DNA of 64,000 nucleotides from Streptomyces hygroscopicus subsp. hygroscopicus (GTDB lineage Bacteria; Actinomycetota; Actinomycetes; Streptomycetales; Streptomycetaceae). The translations under genes were made by a program, and so were the position numbers. The stretch covers positions 47,189-111,188 of the forward strand of contig NZ_BSSM01000024.1 in assembly GCF_030269125.1 (NCBI RefSeq), written 5' to 3'. Each line of letters starts with the position of its first letter. Position 1 is the first letter of the stretch. Under the pieces are notes generated by a model. It made no database searches and was not told where the DNA came from. It saw only the letters and a program-made list of their open reading frames with translations. Of this stretch, positions 16,958 through 25,537 are shown piece by piece.

Positions 16958-18328
16958 TCACGCTCCCGCGCCGGCCCCCGCCGCGGCGATGCTGACCCTG
17001 CGGCTGTACCGCTGCAGCGCCAACTGCCCGTCGTGCGGCTCGCCCGGGTAGCTTTCCAGCATCGAACCCAGCCGTGTGACCCGCAGCGCGCCCGCCCGGA
17101 AGAACTCGGTGGCGAGCGGCATCACGCGGTCGTCGGCGGCGTGCAGGCCCACGGTCTGCAGATAGCGCCGCATCGGGTGGAGGACCCGCACGATCTCCTC
17201 GCGCGGCAGCGGCTTGACCCAGACGGTACCGAACAGGGGAGAGGCGGTGAGCCCGGCACGCTTGTCCGCGAGGACGTGCCAGCGGCCTCCGGGCCCGCTG
17301 AAGGTCCGGGTGAGGCCCAGGTGCTCCTCGAGCCGCGCGACCGTGACGACGTTCGTGACCTCCGCCTGTTCGGCCGGCTCCCTCGGGAACTCGGGAAAGC
17401 CGTCCGCCTCGGCCGCCAACGCGTCGGCGAGGGCGCGGGCCTCGGTGAACAGCGCCTGCGTGTCGTCCGTGTCGACGTAGACGACCTGCGGGCTGGTGCA
17501 CGTGCGCTGGCCGTTGCGCAGGATGTCCCGCGCCAGCGCCCGCAGCGCCCGCCCGTCCCGCCGGTCCCCCGTGCGGTCGAGATAGGCGAGGGAGATCTTG
17601 GGCCCCCACTCGACCAGCCGGCACCCGGACGGCAGGAACCGCGCGACCCCCTCGACCGCCTCCTCGGTGCCCCAGACCGCCACCGCGTCGGCCGGGCGGC
17701 ACAGCCGGCGCAGCCACTCGGTGTTCCGGGAGGAGAACCGCAGCACCACCAGCCGCTCGCGCACCTGCCCCGAGGGATCGGCATCGGCCAGCGCCGCCAG
17801 CGCGTGCTGGGTGAACATGCCCTCGGCGCCACTGGTCTTGACAACGTTGACGTTCCCGGCGAGCAGCCCCTCGACGACGCTGAGCACCCCGGCGACGGCC
17901 ACGTTCCGCGGGGCGATGTGGACCAGCGTCCCGATCGGCTGCCACAGTTCGGTCGCGCCCTGGCCGAAGGCAGAGGGGACGGGCCGGTGCGGCGCGGTAC
18001 CACCGAGTTCGGCGGTCAGTTGGGCGGACAGCTGCTCGGGATCGAGAGCGGCGGCCAGACCCGCGAGGGCGGCTTCCGCGTCCTCGGCGGGGAGCGCCGT
18101 CGTGGCGGGGTCGGTCAGGTCGGCGAACAGCCGGCGGTATCCGGCACCGTCCGGATCGCCGAGGACCGCGGCCAGCCTCCCGCACGCGGCGAGGACATGC
18201 TCGGTGTCCAGCGGCCCGGACAGGGCGGGAAGCACGCCGCCGAGCCCGTCGAGCCGGCGTCCGGCCTCCTCTTCGTCGACCCATTCGCCCTGCCAGTAGT
18301 AGGGCGTGGTCTGCGCGACGGTCTTCAT
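16958..18328 (-). CDS. LuxC-like acyl reductase (acyl-thioester to aldehyde)
   Basis: 456-residue member of the LuxC family in the aldehyde-dehydrogenase superfamily. The ATG at 18328 overlaps the stop of the luxE-like gene (ATGA). The catalytic Cys is in GQRTCTSP near residue 280; nucleotide-binding segments are visible (PRNVAVAG, VVKTSGAEG, WGTEEAVEG). In luminous bacteria LuxC reduces an acyl group bound to its Cys, delivered by the acyl-AMP ligase LuxE, to an aldehyde with NADPH. The same pair architecture is known from grixazone biosynthesis, where it reduces an aryl acid. Inference: makes an aldehyde precursor or reduces an acid in the neighbouring pathway. The substrate is unknown. Confidence 0.85.
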   Translation of the reverse strand: MKTVAQTTPYYWQGEWVDEEEAGRRLDGLGGVLPALSGPLDTEHVLAACGRLAAVLGDPDGAGYRRLFADLTDPATTALPAEDAEAALAGLAAALDPEQLSAQLTAELGGTAPHRPVPSAFGQGATELWQPIGTLVHIAPRNVAVAGVLSVVEGLLAGNVNVVKTSGAEGMFTQHALAALADADPSGQVRERLVVLRFSSRNTEWLRRLCRPADAVAVWGTEEAVEGVARFLPSGCRLVEWGPKISLAYLDRTGDRRDGRALRALARDILRNGQRTCTSPQVVYVDTDDTQALFTEARALADALAAEADGFPEFPREPAEQAEVTNVVTVARLEEHLGLTRTFSGPGGRWHVLADKRAGLTASPLFGTVWVKPLPREEIVRVLHPMRRYLQTVGLHAADDRVMPLATEFFRAGALRVTRLGSMLESYPGEPHDGQLALQRYSRRVSIAAAGAGAGA

Positions 18329-19533
18329 CGGACCTCCAGGAGTTCCGCCGCGGCGACGGCGCAGGTACGGTTGCGGCGGACTCCGGCCCGCCCGTGGACC
18401 TCGAACCACGGCGTGGCGATCCCGCAGTCGCCGGGGGGACGCAGGGTGCCCAGGTCGGCCATCAGGATGCTGTGGGCGGGCAGCGCCGTGATGAACGGCG
18501 ACACGAACTGCAGATAGCCGCGGGCGCCGTACCCCACCGGCTCCAGGGTGCGCACGTCCCGCACCACGCAGCGCGCCCACACCGGCACATGGAAGTGGTG
18601 CTCCGCGCACTCGATGTACGGCAGACAGTGCTCGACGGAGCCGTAACAGTCCCGGACCCGCTCGCCCGCGATGCCGAGCCGCCGCTCGATCGCCTCCCGG
18701 AACTCCCCGCGTCCGATGGCCCGATCGGCATGGCTCTTCCACCCGCCGCCGGTCAACACGAGCGAACCCGCAGGCAGTTGCAGCGGCGGCACCCCCATCG
18801 TCCCCATCCGTTCGAGCACGGCGTGCAACAGGGCGGGGAAGCCGACGATCCGCACCGGCTCCGCGCGCGCCGCGAACTCGACCAGGGCGTCGACGCAGCC
18901 CATGGGATCGAACTCGTGCCCGTCGCCGGTGTTCCGCAGCGCGTGCGCCGCGGAGGCCACGGGCGCGAAGTCGCACAGCTCGCTGAGTCCGTGCGCGGCA
19001 CCGACGGTGAGCCGCGGGTCCGGCTCGTAGCCGAGGACGAGGTAGTTGGCGGGACGTTCCACGTCGATCAGCCCCAGCGCCTTCATCGTCCAGGCGTCCA
19101 TCCGCTGCGCCGCCCCGATCGACCAGGCGTCGAAACCGATCTCCGTCTTCTCGCCACCCGTCCCCGACGACGTCAGCCGCAGGGCCACGGCATCATCCGC
19201 GATCGAACTCAGCGCGTGCCGCTTGAACAGGTTCACATGTATATAAGGAAGGTCGGTGATCCGCTCGATCCTGTCCATATCCGGTGCCCCCGCCTCCTTC
19301 CACACGGACCCGAACAGCCGATTGCGCAGGGCATGCCAGGCATTGATCTCCCGCATGGCCGCGACGAACAGCTCGTCGGCGTCCTCATCGGTGCGAAACG
19401 GGTCGGAGACGCCGCACAACTCCCGTACGTTCGGAAGCTCTTCCGGGTCCGGCACCTCCAGGGGCCGGAAGTACTTCCCGAGGGAGTCGAGTCGGCGTAC
19501 GAGGTCGACATCAGGGGTCGACGCGGTGGTCAT
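18325..19533 (-). CDS. LuxE-like acyl-protein synthetase
   Basis: 402-residue LuxE/acyl-protein synthetase family protein, an ATP-dependent acid-activating enzyme related to the adenylate-forming superfamily. ATG preceded by AAGGAG at 6-base spacing. The ATP-binding motif TSSGTGGEKTE is near residue 130; YGSVEH further on corresponds to the A5 region. It is translationally coupled to the luxC-like gene, so the two probably form one carboxylic acid reductase complex. Codon use near the 5' end is less G+C-rich than its neighbours (ATA and CTT codons around LPYIHV). The promoter should lie in the 144 bases upstream. Confidence 0.84.
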   Translation of the reverse strand: MTTASTPDVDLVRRLDSLGKYFRPLEVPDPEELPNVRELCGVSDPFRTDEDADELFVAAMREINAWHALRNRLFGSVWKEAGAPDMDRIERITDLPYIHVNLFKRHALSSIADDAVALRLTSSGTGGEKTEIGFDAWSIGAAQRMDAWTMKALGLIDVERPANYLVLGYEPDPRLTVGAAHGLSELCDFAPVASAAHALRNTGDGHEFDPMGCVDALVEFAARAEPVRIVGFPALLHAVLERMGTMGVPPLQLPAGSLVLTGGGWKSHADRAIGRGEFREAIERRLGIAGERVRDCYGSVEHCLPYIECAEHHFHVPVWARCVVRDVRTLEPVGYGARGYLQFVSPFITALPAHSILMADLGTLRPPGDCGIATPWFEVHGRAGVRRNRTCAVAAAELLEVR

Positions 19534-19677
19534 GGCACTCCTTCTTGATCACGACGTATGCGGACCAATTTGAACCCGCCGAGCCGGAAATCGCCGACGC
19601 GTACGAAGGATTCGAGCCACAACGGCCGTTCGGACGCCGCACAGGTCCCGCGGGGGAGCGTTCTTCGAGGCCGGGAC

Positions 19678-20271
19678 TCACCGGTGGAGATGAGCCAGGA
19701 GCCCTTCCCGCACGGGGTAGGGGCGTTCAAGGGGCAGGAGTTGCCGCGCGGCCTCCAGGTCTCCGTCTCGTACCCGTGCGTGGACGGTGTGGGCGAGGGA
19801 GGTGACGTCGGTGATGGAGACGGTCCACTCGTCGGCGTAGCGACGTGCGGCTTCACCGGCGAGGCCGAGCTGGAGCGAGCGGTGGGCGAGCGGCCGCAGG
19901 CGCAGGTCGCGTTCCGGGTCCCATTGGACACGGGCCGGAGCCCGCTCCAACCGGCGCTTCCACGCGGCGCGGTCGGCGTGCAGCCCCCGCTCGTAGTGGG
20001 ACAGGCAGGCGTGTTCCAGTGCCCACTCGAAGCCCGCGCGGGACATCTCGATGGCGAGGACCGTCTCCTGCCCTTCCTTGGTGCCCCACCCGCAGCGGTA
20101 CATCATCCACAGGAACGAGGGCTTGACCCACGTCATCCGGTCCCGTTTCCACACCCCCGGAAAACGGCCGTCCCGGGCCGCCGGCAGGCCGATCTCCGGG
20201 GTGTACGCCTGGTAGACGGTCACTGTGGAGTCCGTGTACACGGCACGGACGCGGTATTCGGGTTCTGTCAC
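19678..20271 (-). CDS. DUF4291 family protein
   Basis: 197 residues from the GTG at 20271; starts at 20289 or a TTG at 20355 are possible, and none has a clear Shine-Dalgarno. Conserved DUF4291 core RDRMTWVKPSFLWMMYRCGW followed by the typical SRAGFEWAL segment, with an N-terminal YRVRAVYTD strand and VYQAY. Function unknown. The family is common in actinomycete chromosomes outside biosynthetic clusters, so it is probably unrelated to the pathways here. Confidence 0.82.
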   Translation of the reverse strand: MTEPEYRVRAVYTDSTVTVYQAYTPEIGLPAARDGRFPGVWKRDRMTWVKPSFLWMMYRCGWGTKEGQETVLAIEMSRAGFEWALEHACLSHYERGLHADRAAWKRRLERAPARVQWDPERDLRLRPLAHRSLQLGLAGEAARRYADEWTVSITDVTSLAHTVHARVRDGDLEAARQLLPLERPYPVREGLLAHLHR

Positions 20272-20362
20272 GGGGACCAGGGTGGTCACACCGTTTCGCG
20301 CACGCCATCGAATTTCGGCGGTGCGGAGCCGCCGTGGTGCTCCGCATCCGCCCAAAGGACGC

Positions 20363-20797
20363 TCAGTCGAGACAGAACTCGTTGCCCTCGACGTCCTGCA
20401 TCACGATGCACGACTCGTTGTGCTCGTCGGCGAACAGCGTGTTCACGTGCGTCGCTCCGAGCGCGACCAGTCGCGCGCACTCCGCTTCGAGTGCGGCGAG
20501 GCGTTCTCGGCCTACGAGCCCGGTGCCGACCCGCACGTCGAGATGCACCCGGTTCTTGACGACCTTGCCCTCGGGAACGCGCTGGAAGTACAGCCGCGGG
20601 CCCACGCCCGAGGGATCGACGCAGGCGAACGCCGAACCCTGCCGCTCGGGCGGCAGCGAGCGATCGAAATCGTCCCACGTGGCGAACCCCTTCGGCGGCG
20701 GCGGTACGACGTACCCCAGCACCTCACACCAGAAACGGGCGACGCGCTCGGGTATCGCGCAGTCGAAGGTGACCTGGAACTGCCTGATCGATGACAT
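20363..20797 (-). CDS. VOC/glyoxalase-like domain protein
   Basis: 144 residues from the ATG at 20797. Vicinal-oxygen-chelate fold: N-terminal QVTFDCAIPERVARFWCEVLGY and C-terminal DVEGNEFCLD are typical of the small glyoxalase-like proteins common in Streptomyces. The pattern VHLDVRV supplies a possible His metal ligand. Substrate unknown; members can be dioxygenases, resistance proteins or uncharacterised. It lies head-to-tail with the DUF4291 gene with a 91-base gap and shows no operon link to the biosynthetic genes. Confidence 0.8.
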   Translation of the reverse strand: MSSIRQFQVTFDCAIPERVARFWCEVLGYVVPPPPKGFATWDDFDRSLPPERQGSAFACVDPSGVGPRLYFQRVPEGKVVKNRVHLDVRVGTGLVGRERLAALEAECARLVALGATHVNTLFADEHNESCIVMQDVEGNEFCLD

Positions 20798-21021
20798 CGG
20801 CGCACCATAGCAGGACGGGAGACCCGCTGCTGTGGGTTGCCGACGGCCCCTGACGGCATGGCAACCTCCTCTCGCTTCCGGCCAGTTGATATGTGTATTG
20901 GCCATTCGTGTCACAGGAATGTCTCAGGGGCGGGTGCCGGGCAACCGGGGTGAAGGAGGTTCTGTCTGGATAGTCGCAAGGCCCGCTCGCCAGGAGCGGG
21001 GCCCGACCTCAGGGGGAATTG

Positions 21022-21621
21022 ATGCGCGTCCAGAAGATCTCGGTGCTCGCTGTCGCGGGTGTGGCTCTCGGCCTCTCGCTCACGGCCTGTGGTGGCGGCG
21101 GCTCCGACAGCGCCTCGTCCTCCCCGACCGCTTCGTCCACGGCCACGGCCACGAGCACGGCGCAGCCCGCGCCCTCCGCCTCCAGGTCCGCCCAGGGCTC
21201 GACCCGCACCGAGCCGGCGGGCACCGCGAAGAAGTCCGGTGTCAGCTGCACCAACCAGATCGACTACGCGGGTGACCCGCGGTCGAACGCGGAGATCAAC
21301 TCCATCGGGGAGCGGACGGGGCACTGTCCCGTGCCGGAGAAGGGCACCAAGCCGGCGGGCACCCCGAAGAAGCCCGGCGTGAGCTGCACCAACCAGATCG
21401 ACTACGCGGGTGACCCGCGGTCGAACGCGGAGATCAACTCCATCGGGGAGCGGACCGGTTACTGTCCCGTGCCGGAGAAGGGCACCAAGCCGGCGGGCAC
21501 CCCGAAGAAGCCCGGCGTGAGCTGCACCAACCAGATCGACTACGCGGGTGACCCGCGGTCCAACGCGGAGATCAACTCCATCGGCGAGCAGACCGGCTAC
21601 TGCCCGCCGGTCCAGCACTGA
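21022..21621 (+). CDS. Secreted lipoprotein with three Cys-pair repeats
   Basis: 199 residues, ATG at 21022 after AGGGGG. A signal peptide of about 24 residues ends in lipobox LTAC, followed by a Gly/Ser/Thr/Ala-rich tether. Then come three nearly identical 46-residue units, each with the phrase CTNQIDYAGDPRSNAEINSI and a second Cys (TGYCP), joined by a KGTKPAGTPKK linker. The two cysteines per unit probably form a disulfide outside the cell. Function unknown; similar repeats occur in exported streptomycete proteins. A surface-display or cell-envelope role is only inference. Confidence 0.85.
   Translation: MRVQKISVLAVAGVALGLSLTACGGGGSDSASSSPTASSTATATSTAQPAPSASRSAQGSTRTEPAGTAKKSGVSCTNQIDYAGDPRSNAEINSIGERTGHCPVPEKGTKPAGTPKKPGVSCTNQIDYAGDPRSNAEINSIGERTGYCPVPEKGTKPAGTPKKPGVSCTNQIDYAGDPRSNAEINSIGEQTGYCPPVQH
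21214..21615 (+). repeat. Three tandem 138-bp in-frame repeats
   Basis: Units start at 21214, 21352 and 21490 (exact 138-base period, 46 codons); the third is cut short by the stop codon. Units 2 and 3 are almost identical at DNA level; unit 1 differs at a few bases (for example AKKSG versus PKKPG). Such repeats can expand or contract by recombination. Confidence 0.9.
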
Positions 21622-21657
21622 CCTCACCGTCCGCTCCGGAGGCGGGACCACGAGCAC

Positions 21658-21684
21658 GACCGCTGCCCGACGGGGGCGGCGGTC
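21658..21684. terminator. Terminator between convergent lipoprotein and methyltransferase genes
   Basis: A 10-bp stem with one G-T pair (21658-21667 with 21675-21684), 7-nt loop, followed on the + strand by TTCTCGTTC. It lies between two convergent stop codons. Confidence 0.55.
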
Positions 21685-21708
21685 TTCTCGTTCCCGGGAC
21701 CCGGGGAT

Positions 21709-22281
21709 TCAGCGGCGGAGGGCGTAGCACCGCAGCACGTCGAGGTCGGCGGTGCGGACCCTGGACCAGCCGGTGGTCAGGGTCCGGGCCTCGGCCGGGG
21801 TGATCCCCAGGTGGTGGAGCGGGTCGTCGTCCGGGCGGCGGCCCGCGAGTTCGGTGACCACCCAGAAGGTTCCGCCGGGTGCGAGGAGCAGCCGGACGCG
21901 CTCCAGGAAGGCCGCCTTGTCTTCCATCCACCGGTAGACCAGGCGGCAGGTGACGAGCGCGTACGTCCCCGCGCGGAACGGCGGCGTGCCGAGGTCGTCG
22001 GCGGCGAAGTCCATGAGCCGCCAGGCGGGGCCGCCCCCCTGCCGGGCGGCCTCGGCCAGGGCGCTGGGAGCGCAGTCGACGCCGGTGGTGCGGTAGCCGA
22101 GCCGGTGGAGGCGGCGGGCGAGCCCCCCGTCACCGGTGCCGACGTCGAGGGCCGGGCGGCCGCGTCCGGGGCCGACATGATCCGCCAGGAGCGCGGCCTC
22201 GGCATCGTCGATCGCCCGGTACCGGCGTCCGGACGCCCACAGCGGTTCCCAGTGATCGGCGGTGGCCGTGCCCCTCGTCAT
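21709..22281 (-). CDS. Class I SAM-dependent methyltransferase
   Basis: 190 residues. SAM motif I is ALDVGTGDGGLARRL (about 44-58), followed by an acidic residue at the end of strand 2 (TGVDCAPSA) and RLMDFAADD before motif IV. Compact Methyltransf_11/25 type with no extra domain. Divergent from the small secreted protein gene. Substrate not predictable. No evidence ties it to either assembly line; it is most likely a chromosomal gene of unknown role. Confidence 0.82.
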   Translation of the reverse strand: MTRGTATADHWEPLWASGRRYRAIDDAEAALLADHVGPGRGRPALDVGTGDGGLARRLHRLGYRTTGVDCAPSALAEAARQGGGPAWRLMDFAADDLGTPPFRAGTYALVTCRLVYRWMEDKAAFLERVRLLLAPGGTFWVVTELAGRRPDDDPLHHLGITPAEARTLTTGWSRVRTADLDVLRCYALRR

Positions 22282-22574
22282 CAGGCTCCCTCGTGGGCGG
22301 CGGCCGCGCGGTCACCGCCGGCCGGACGTATGTCCGACATCAGACTGCCAGATCGACCGCGACCGCGCTCCGCGCCCTCCGCATCACGGAATCCGGAGCC
22401 AAAGGCTCACCAAGAGCGGGGGAGTTCGCGCACGCCAAGGGGTGCGGGGCGGACCCCGGCGTCAACGTCCCTTGACCGCGTCGCCGGTTCAGGTGCTTGC
22501 GCGAGACGCTGCGCTTATCCGGTGTTCTTCCAGAAAATAATCGACTCAACGAAGCCACCGAAGGGGAGTCATAC

Positions 22575-22883
22575 ATGCGCCGTAGCCGGATCGCCCTGCT
22601 CGTCGCGGCCAGTGCGCTGCTCGCGGCAAGCGCCACCGCCGGCACCGCCTTCGCGGCGGAGGAGGGCGACGTCGTGGTGTTCAGGACGGAACTGTCGCCG
22701 TTGACCGTCTATCACGACCCGCACGGATGCCAGAAGCTCCCCCCGGACGCACATGTGCTGACGAACCGCACGGACCGGCCGGTCACGGTGTACGCGGACC
22801 CCTTCTGCCTGACGCCCGGCCTGATCGTGAGGCCCGGGTACGGCTCGCACGTGGCCCCCGCAAGCGGCAGCTTCTCCGCCTGA
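22575..22883 (+). CDS. Small secreted protein, unknown function
   Basis: 102 residues. ATG at 22575 with AAGGGGAG 9 bases upstream. Clear Sec signal peptide (MRRSR, hydrophobic Ala/Leu core, AFAAEE cleavage region near residue 28). The mature part of about 74 residues is beta-rich and contains two Cys (GCQKLPP and PFCLTP), probably disulfide-linked. It vaguely recalls small actinomycete secreted proteins of the peptidase-inhibitor I36 type, but I cannot assign a family. Confidence 0.75.
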   Translation: MRRSRIALLVAASALLAASATAGTAFAAEEGDVVVFRTELSPLTVYHDPHGCQKLPPDAHVLTNRTDRPVTVYADPFCLTPGLIVRPGYGSHVAPASGSFSA

Positions 22884-22940
22884 GCCACGGCCTTCCCGTC
22901 CCGCCCGCACATCCTTCCGCACCTTGGAGAACCCGCGCAG

Positions 22941-24200
22941 ATGGCCGCCGAACTCGTCGTCATGGGGCTGGGGCACGTCGGGCTGCCGCTCTCCCGAGCC
23001 GCGGTCTCGGCCGGCCTGGCGACCGCGGGATACGACGTGTCCCGCACGGTGGTGGACGGCCTGGCCGACGGCCGCTCACACGTCGGCGGGGTCGGCGACG
23101 CCGACGTCGCGGCCATGCTCCGCGCCGGCTTCCACGCCACGGACGACCCCGGGGTCCTGGAGGGCGCGCAGACCGTGGTGATCTGCGTACCCACCGGACT
23201 CACGGAGCAGGGCCTGCCCGACCTGTCCGCGGTCGAGGACGCGGCCGGGGCCGTCGCCGCCCGGCTGCGCCCCGGCACGCTCGTCGTCCTGGAGTCCACC
23301 AGCTACCCGGGCACCACCGAGGACGTCGTACGCCCCCTGCTGGAGCGCGGCAGCGGTCTGCTGGCCGGTGAGGACTTCCACCTCGCGTACTCGCCGCAGC
23401 GCATCGATCCCGGCAACCCGACCTGGGACGTCCGCAACACCCCCAAGATCGTGAGCGGCCGCACGGCGCTGTGCGCCAAACACGCCGTGGCCTTCTACTC
23501 CCGGTTCGTGGACCAGCTCGTGGTCGCCCGCGGCACCCGGGAGGCGGAGATGGCCAAGCTCCTGGAGAACACCTACCGCTACGTCAACATCGCCCTGGTC
23601 GACGAGGTGGCCCTGTTCTGCCACGAGACCGGCATCGACATCTGGGACGTGCTGCACTGCGCCGCGTCGAAACCGTTCGGCTTCGCGTCGTTCAGCCCCG
23701 GACCCGGCGTCGGCGGGCACTGCATCCCCGTCGACCCCCGCTATCTGGCCGCCCGCGCGGAGTCACAGGGGTTCGCGTTCCGCACCCTGGCAGCCGCCCA
23801 GGACGTACTGAGCCGCATGCCGGACCACGTGGTGGACCGCGCGCTGACCCTCCTGGCCGAGGCCACCGGCCGCCCCGAGGGCGCACGGGCCCTGCTGCTC
23901 GGTGTCACCTACAAGCCCGACGTGGCCGACATCCGCGAGACCCCGGCACGTCAGGTGGCCGCGGGACTGCTCGCCGCCGGCGTCGAGGTCGTGTACCACG
24001 ACCCCTACGTGCCCGAGTTCACCGTCGACGGCCGCCCGCTGCCCCGCACCGAGAACCTCCAGGACGCCCTGGCCCGCGCCGACGTGGCCATCCTGCTTCA
24101 GGACCACGCCTGTTACGCGGGGGAAAGGCTGGGCCAGGCCCGCTGCGCCCTCCTGGACACCCGCGGCAGGGCCGTGGGCAGCAGAGTCACCCTTCTCTGA
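22941..24200 (+). CDS. Nucleotide-sugar 6-dehydrogenase (UDP-glucose/UDP-HexNAc type)
   Basis: 419 residues. It oxidises C6 of a UDP-sugar to the uronic acid with two NAD+. NAD-binding GLGHVGLPL at about 11-19; YSPQRIDPGN in the middle domain; catalytic Cys in GVGGHCIPVDPRYL (about 263); C-terminal UDP-binding domain starts at GVTYKPDVADIRETP. The ERIxPG-like segment and overall pattern are closer to UDP-N-acetylhexosamine dehydrogenases (WbpA/WecC) than to UDP-glucose dehydrogenase. It is the only sugar-nucleotide enzyme in the window. A WbpA-Gfo/Idh-DegT logic with the operon at 25-33 kb is possible but unproven, because an EF-hand gene and terminators lie between. Confidence 0.88.
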   Translation: MAAELVVMGLGHVGLPLSRAAVSAGLATAGYDVSRTVVDGLADGRSHVGGVGDADVAAMLRAGFHATDDPGVLEGAQTVVICVPTGLTEQGLPDLSAVEDAAGAVAARLRPGTLVVLESTSYPGTTEDVVRPLLERGSGLLAGEDFHLAYSPQRIDPGNPTWDVRNTPKIVSGRTALCAKHAVAFYSRFVDQLVVARGTREAEMAKLLENTYRYVNIALVDEVALFCHETGIDIWDVLHCAASKPFGFASFSPGPGVGGHCIPVDPRYLAARAESQGFAFRTLAAAQDVLSRMPDHVVDRALTLLAEATGRPEGARALLLGVTYKPDVADIRETPARQVAAGLLAAGVEVVYHDPYVPEFTVDGRPLPRTENLQDALARADVAILLQDHACYAGERLGQARCALLDTRGRAVGSRVTLL

Positions 24201-24355
24201 TCGTTCCCTTCCGCCGGCCACGTCCGGCGCGCCCTCCGGCCGGCCCGAAACCGACCCCCAGAGCCCGCGCACCGGCACCGCCGTGCGTGGATGCGGCCCT
24301 GACCGGGCGCCGCAGTCCGTATCGCCGCACCACCAGCCAAGCCAAGGAGAGACAC

Positions 24356-24889
24356 ATGAGCACCGCTGCCGCAAGCGAGCGTCTGGTGAAGCGTTTCGAC
24401 AAGTGGGACACCGACGGCAACGGAGTCCTCGACGCCGCCGACTTCCAGAGCGAGGCCGGGCGCATCGCCCAGAACCTCGGCAAGGACGCCGGCTCGCCGG
24501 AGGTCCAGGATCTCCAGAACGCCTTCAAGGGGCTCTACGAGTACCTGGCCGACAAGGCCGGTGTCGAGGCCGGCGACGCCATCAACCGCCAGCAGTTCCT
24601 CGACGCCACCGGGGACATCCTGTTCAAGGAGGGCGAGGCCAGCTTCAACCGTGCCCTGTCGCCCATCGTCAAGGCGCTCGTCCGCCTGTGCGACGACGAC
24701 CACGACGGCCACATCGACGCCCGTGAGTTCCAGTCCTGGCTGGCCGGCGTCGGCGTCCCGGTCTCCGAGGCCGGTCTGTCGTTCCAGAAGGTCGACAAGG
24801 ACGGCGACGGGCGGCTGTCCGAGGACGAACTCCTCGAAGTCGTAAGGGACTTCCACTTCGGCCGACTCGAGGTCGAGCTGCTCGGCTGA
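24356..24889 (+). CDS. Calerythrin-like EF-hand calcium-binding protein
   Basis: 177 residues, ATG preceded by AGGAGAGACAC. Four EF-hand positions as in actinomycete calerythrin. EF1 loop DTDGNGVLDAAD near residue 17; EF2 degenerate (DKAGVEAGDAIN); EF3 DDDHDGHIDARE near 115; EF4 DKDGDGRLSEDE near 150. Three sites keep the Asp/Asn/Glu ligands, so binding of about three Ca2+ ions is expected. Cytosolic; calcium buffering or signalling. No sign of a role in the neighbouring pathways. Confidence 0.9.
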   Translation: MSTAAASERLVKRFDKWDTDGNGVLDAADFQSEAGRIAQNLGKDAGSPEVQDLQNAFKGLYEYLADKAGVEAGDAINRQQFLDATGDILFKEGEASFNRALSPIVKALVRLCDDDHDGHIDAREFQSWLAGVGVPVSEAGLSFQKVDKDGDGRLSEDELLEVVRDFHFGRLEVELLG

Positions 24890-24912
24890 CCTGCCGGACC
24901 GCCTCCGGTGGC

Positions 24913-24954
24913 ACCGGATGGCGCCGCCGGGCTCAGCGGTCGGCGCCACCCGGT
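24913..24954. terminator. Terminator after EF-hand gene
   Basis: A 13-bp stem with one mismatch (24913-24925 with 24942-24954), 16-nt loop, 24 bases after the stop of the EF-hand gene and facing the convergent minus-strand operon. Confidence 0.6.
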
Positions 24955-25013
24955 ACGGCCTCACCGGGGCACCACCACACCGAGGCCGGGCCCCCGCCGG
25001 TCCGGTCACACGA

Positions 25014-25047
25014 GGGCCCCTGCACCCGATGCCGGACGCAGGGGCCC
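25014..25047. terminator. Terminator of the minus-strand six-gene operon
   Basis: A 10-bp perfect stem (25014-25023, GGGCCCCTGC, with 25038-25047), 14-nt loop, 47 bases beyond the stop of the last minus-strand gene. With the previous hairpin it insulates two convergent transcription units. Confidence 0.6.
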
Positions 25048-25093
25048 GCCTCGCGCTCAGGCTCGGTGCCGTCAGGAGCGGTGGGTACGGGGG

Positions 25094-25537
25094 TCACGAC
25101 GTCTTCCCCGGGTCCGCGCCGGGCAGGACGGGCCCACCCTGCGTGAAGGTGACGGCCACCTCCGGCCGCAGCCCCAGGTCCCGGCCGCTGACCGAACGCT
25201 CGGCATGGATCAGGATGTTGTAGTGGTTCGGCAGATGGCAGGCGTCGAAGCCGAGCACCCTGCCGACCGCCGTGTCCCCGACCCGCACCAGGTCACCCCG
25301 GTCGATCACCCCGCCGCATCCCAGCTCGACGAAGCCCAGGAAGCCCACCCGGTCGATCCGGGCGCCCGGTCGGGGCTCCCACTGGTCGGTCGTCACCAAC
25401 TCGTGCACCTCACCTCGCCGTACACAGCGCGCGGCATGTTCCGCCACCCGCATACCGCGGTCCGTGCGCCGGTGCACCAGCACTTTGACCAGGGCGCCGC
25501 GCACCACGCGCTTCGGGCCGTCCTCCGCGGGGTTCAC
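25094..25537 (-). CDS. Unrecognised 147-aa protein, last gene of the six-gene operon
   Basis: The GTG at 25537 overlaps the stop of the upstream Gfo/Idh gene (GTGA), which fixes the start and implies coupled translation. The protein has no signal or membrane segment. It looks like an all-beta domain, with phrases KVLVHRRTDRGMRVAEHAARC, DRGDLVRVGDTAVGRVLGFD and HYNILIHAERSVSGRDLGL. One Cys pair (ARC, LGC) and several His are present, but no catalytic motif that I know. Position suggests a dedicated function with the amino/oxidoreductase operon, perhaps a small cyclase/isomerase-like or accessory protein. I do not assign a function. Confidence 0.72.
   Translation of the reverse strand: MNPAEDGPKRVVRGALVKVLVHRRTDRGMRVAEHAARCVRRGEVHELVTTDQWEPRPGARIDRVGFLGFVELGCGGVIDRGDLVRVGDTAVGRVLGFDACHLPNHYNILIHAERSVSGRDLGLRPEVAVTFTQGGPVLPGADPGKTS

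Noticed and set aside
22941..24200. Nucleotide-sugar dehydrogenase as first step of the DegT pathway
   Set aside because: Plausible by analogy to WbpA/WbpB/WbpE but separated by an EF-hand gene and two terminators; left as a possibility, not a call.
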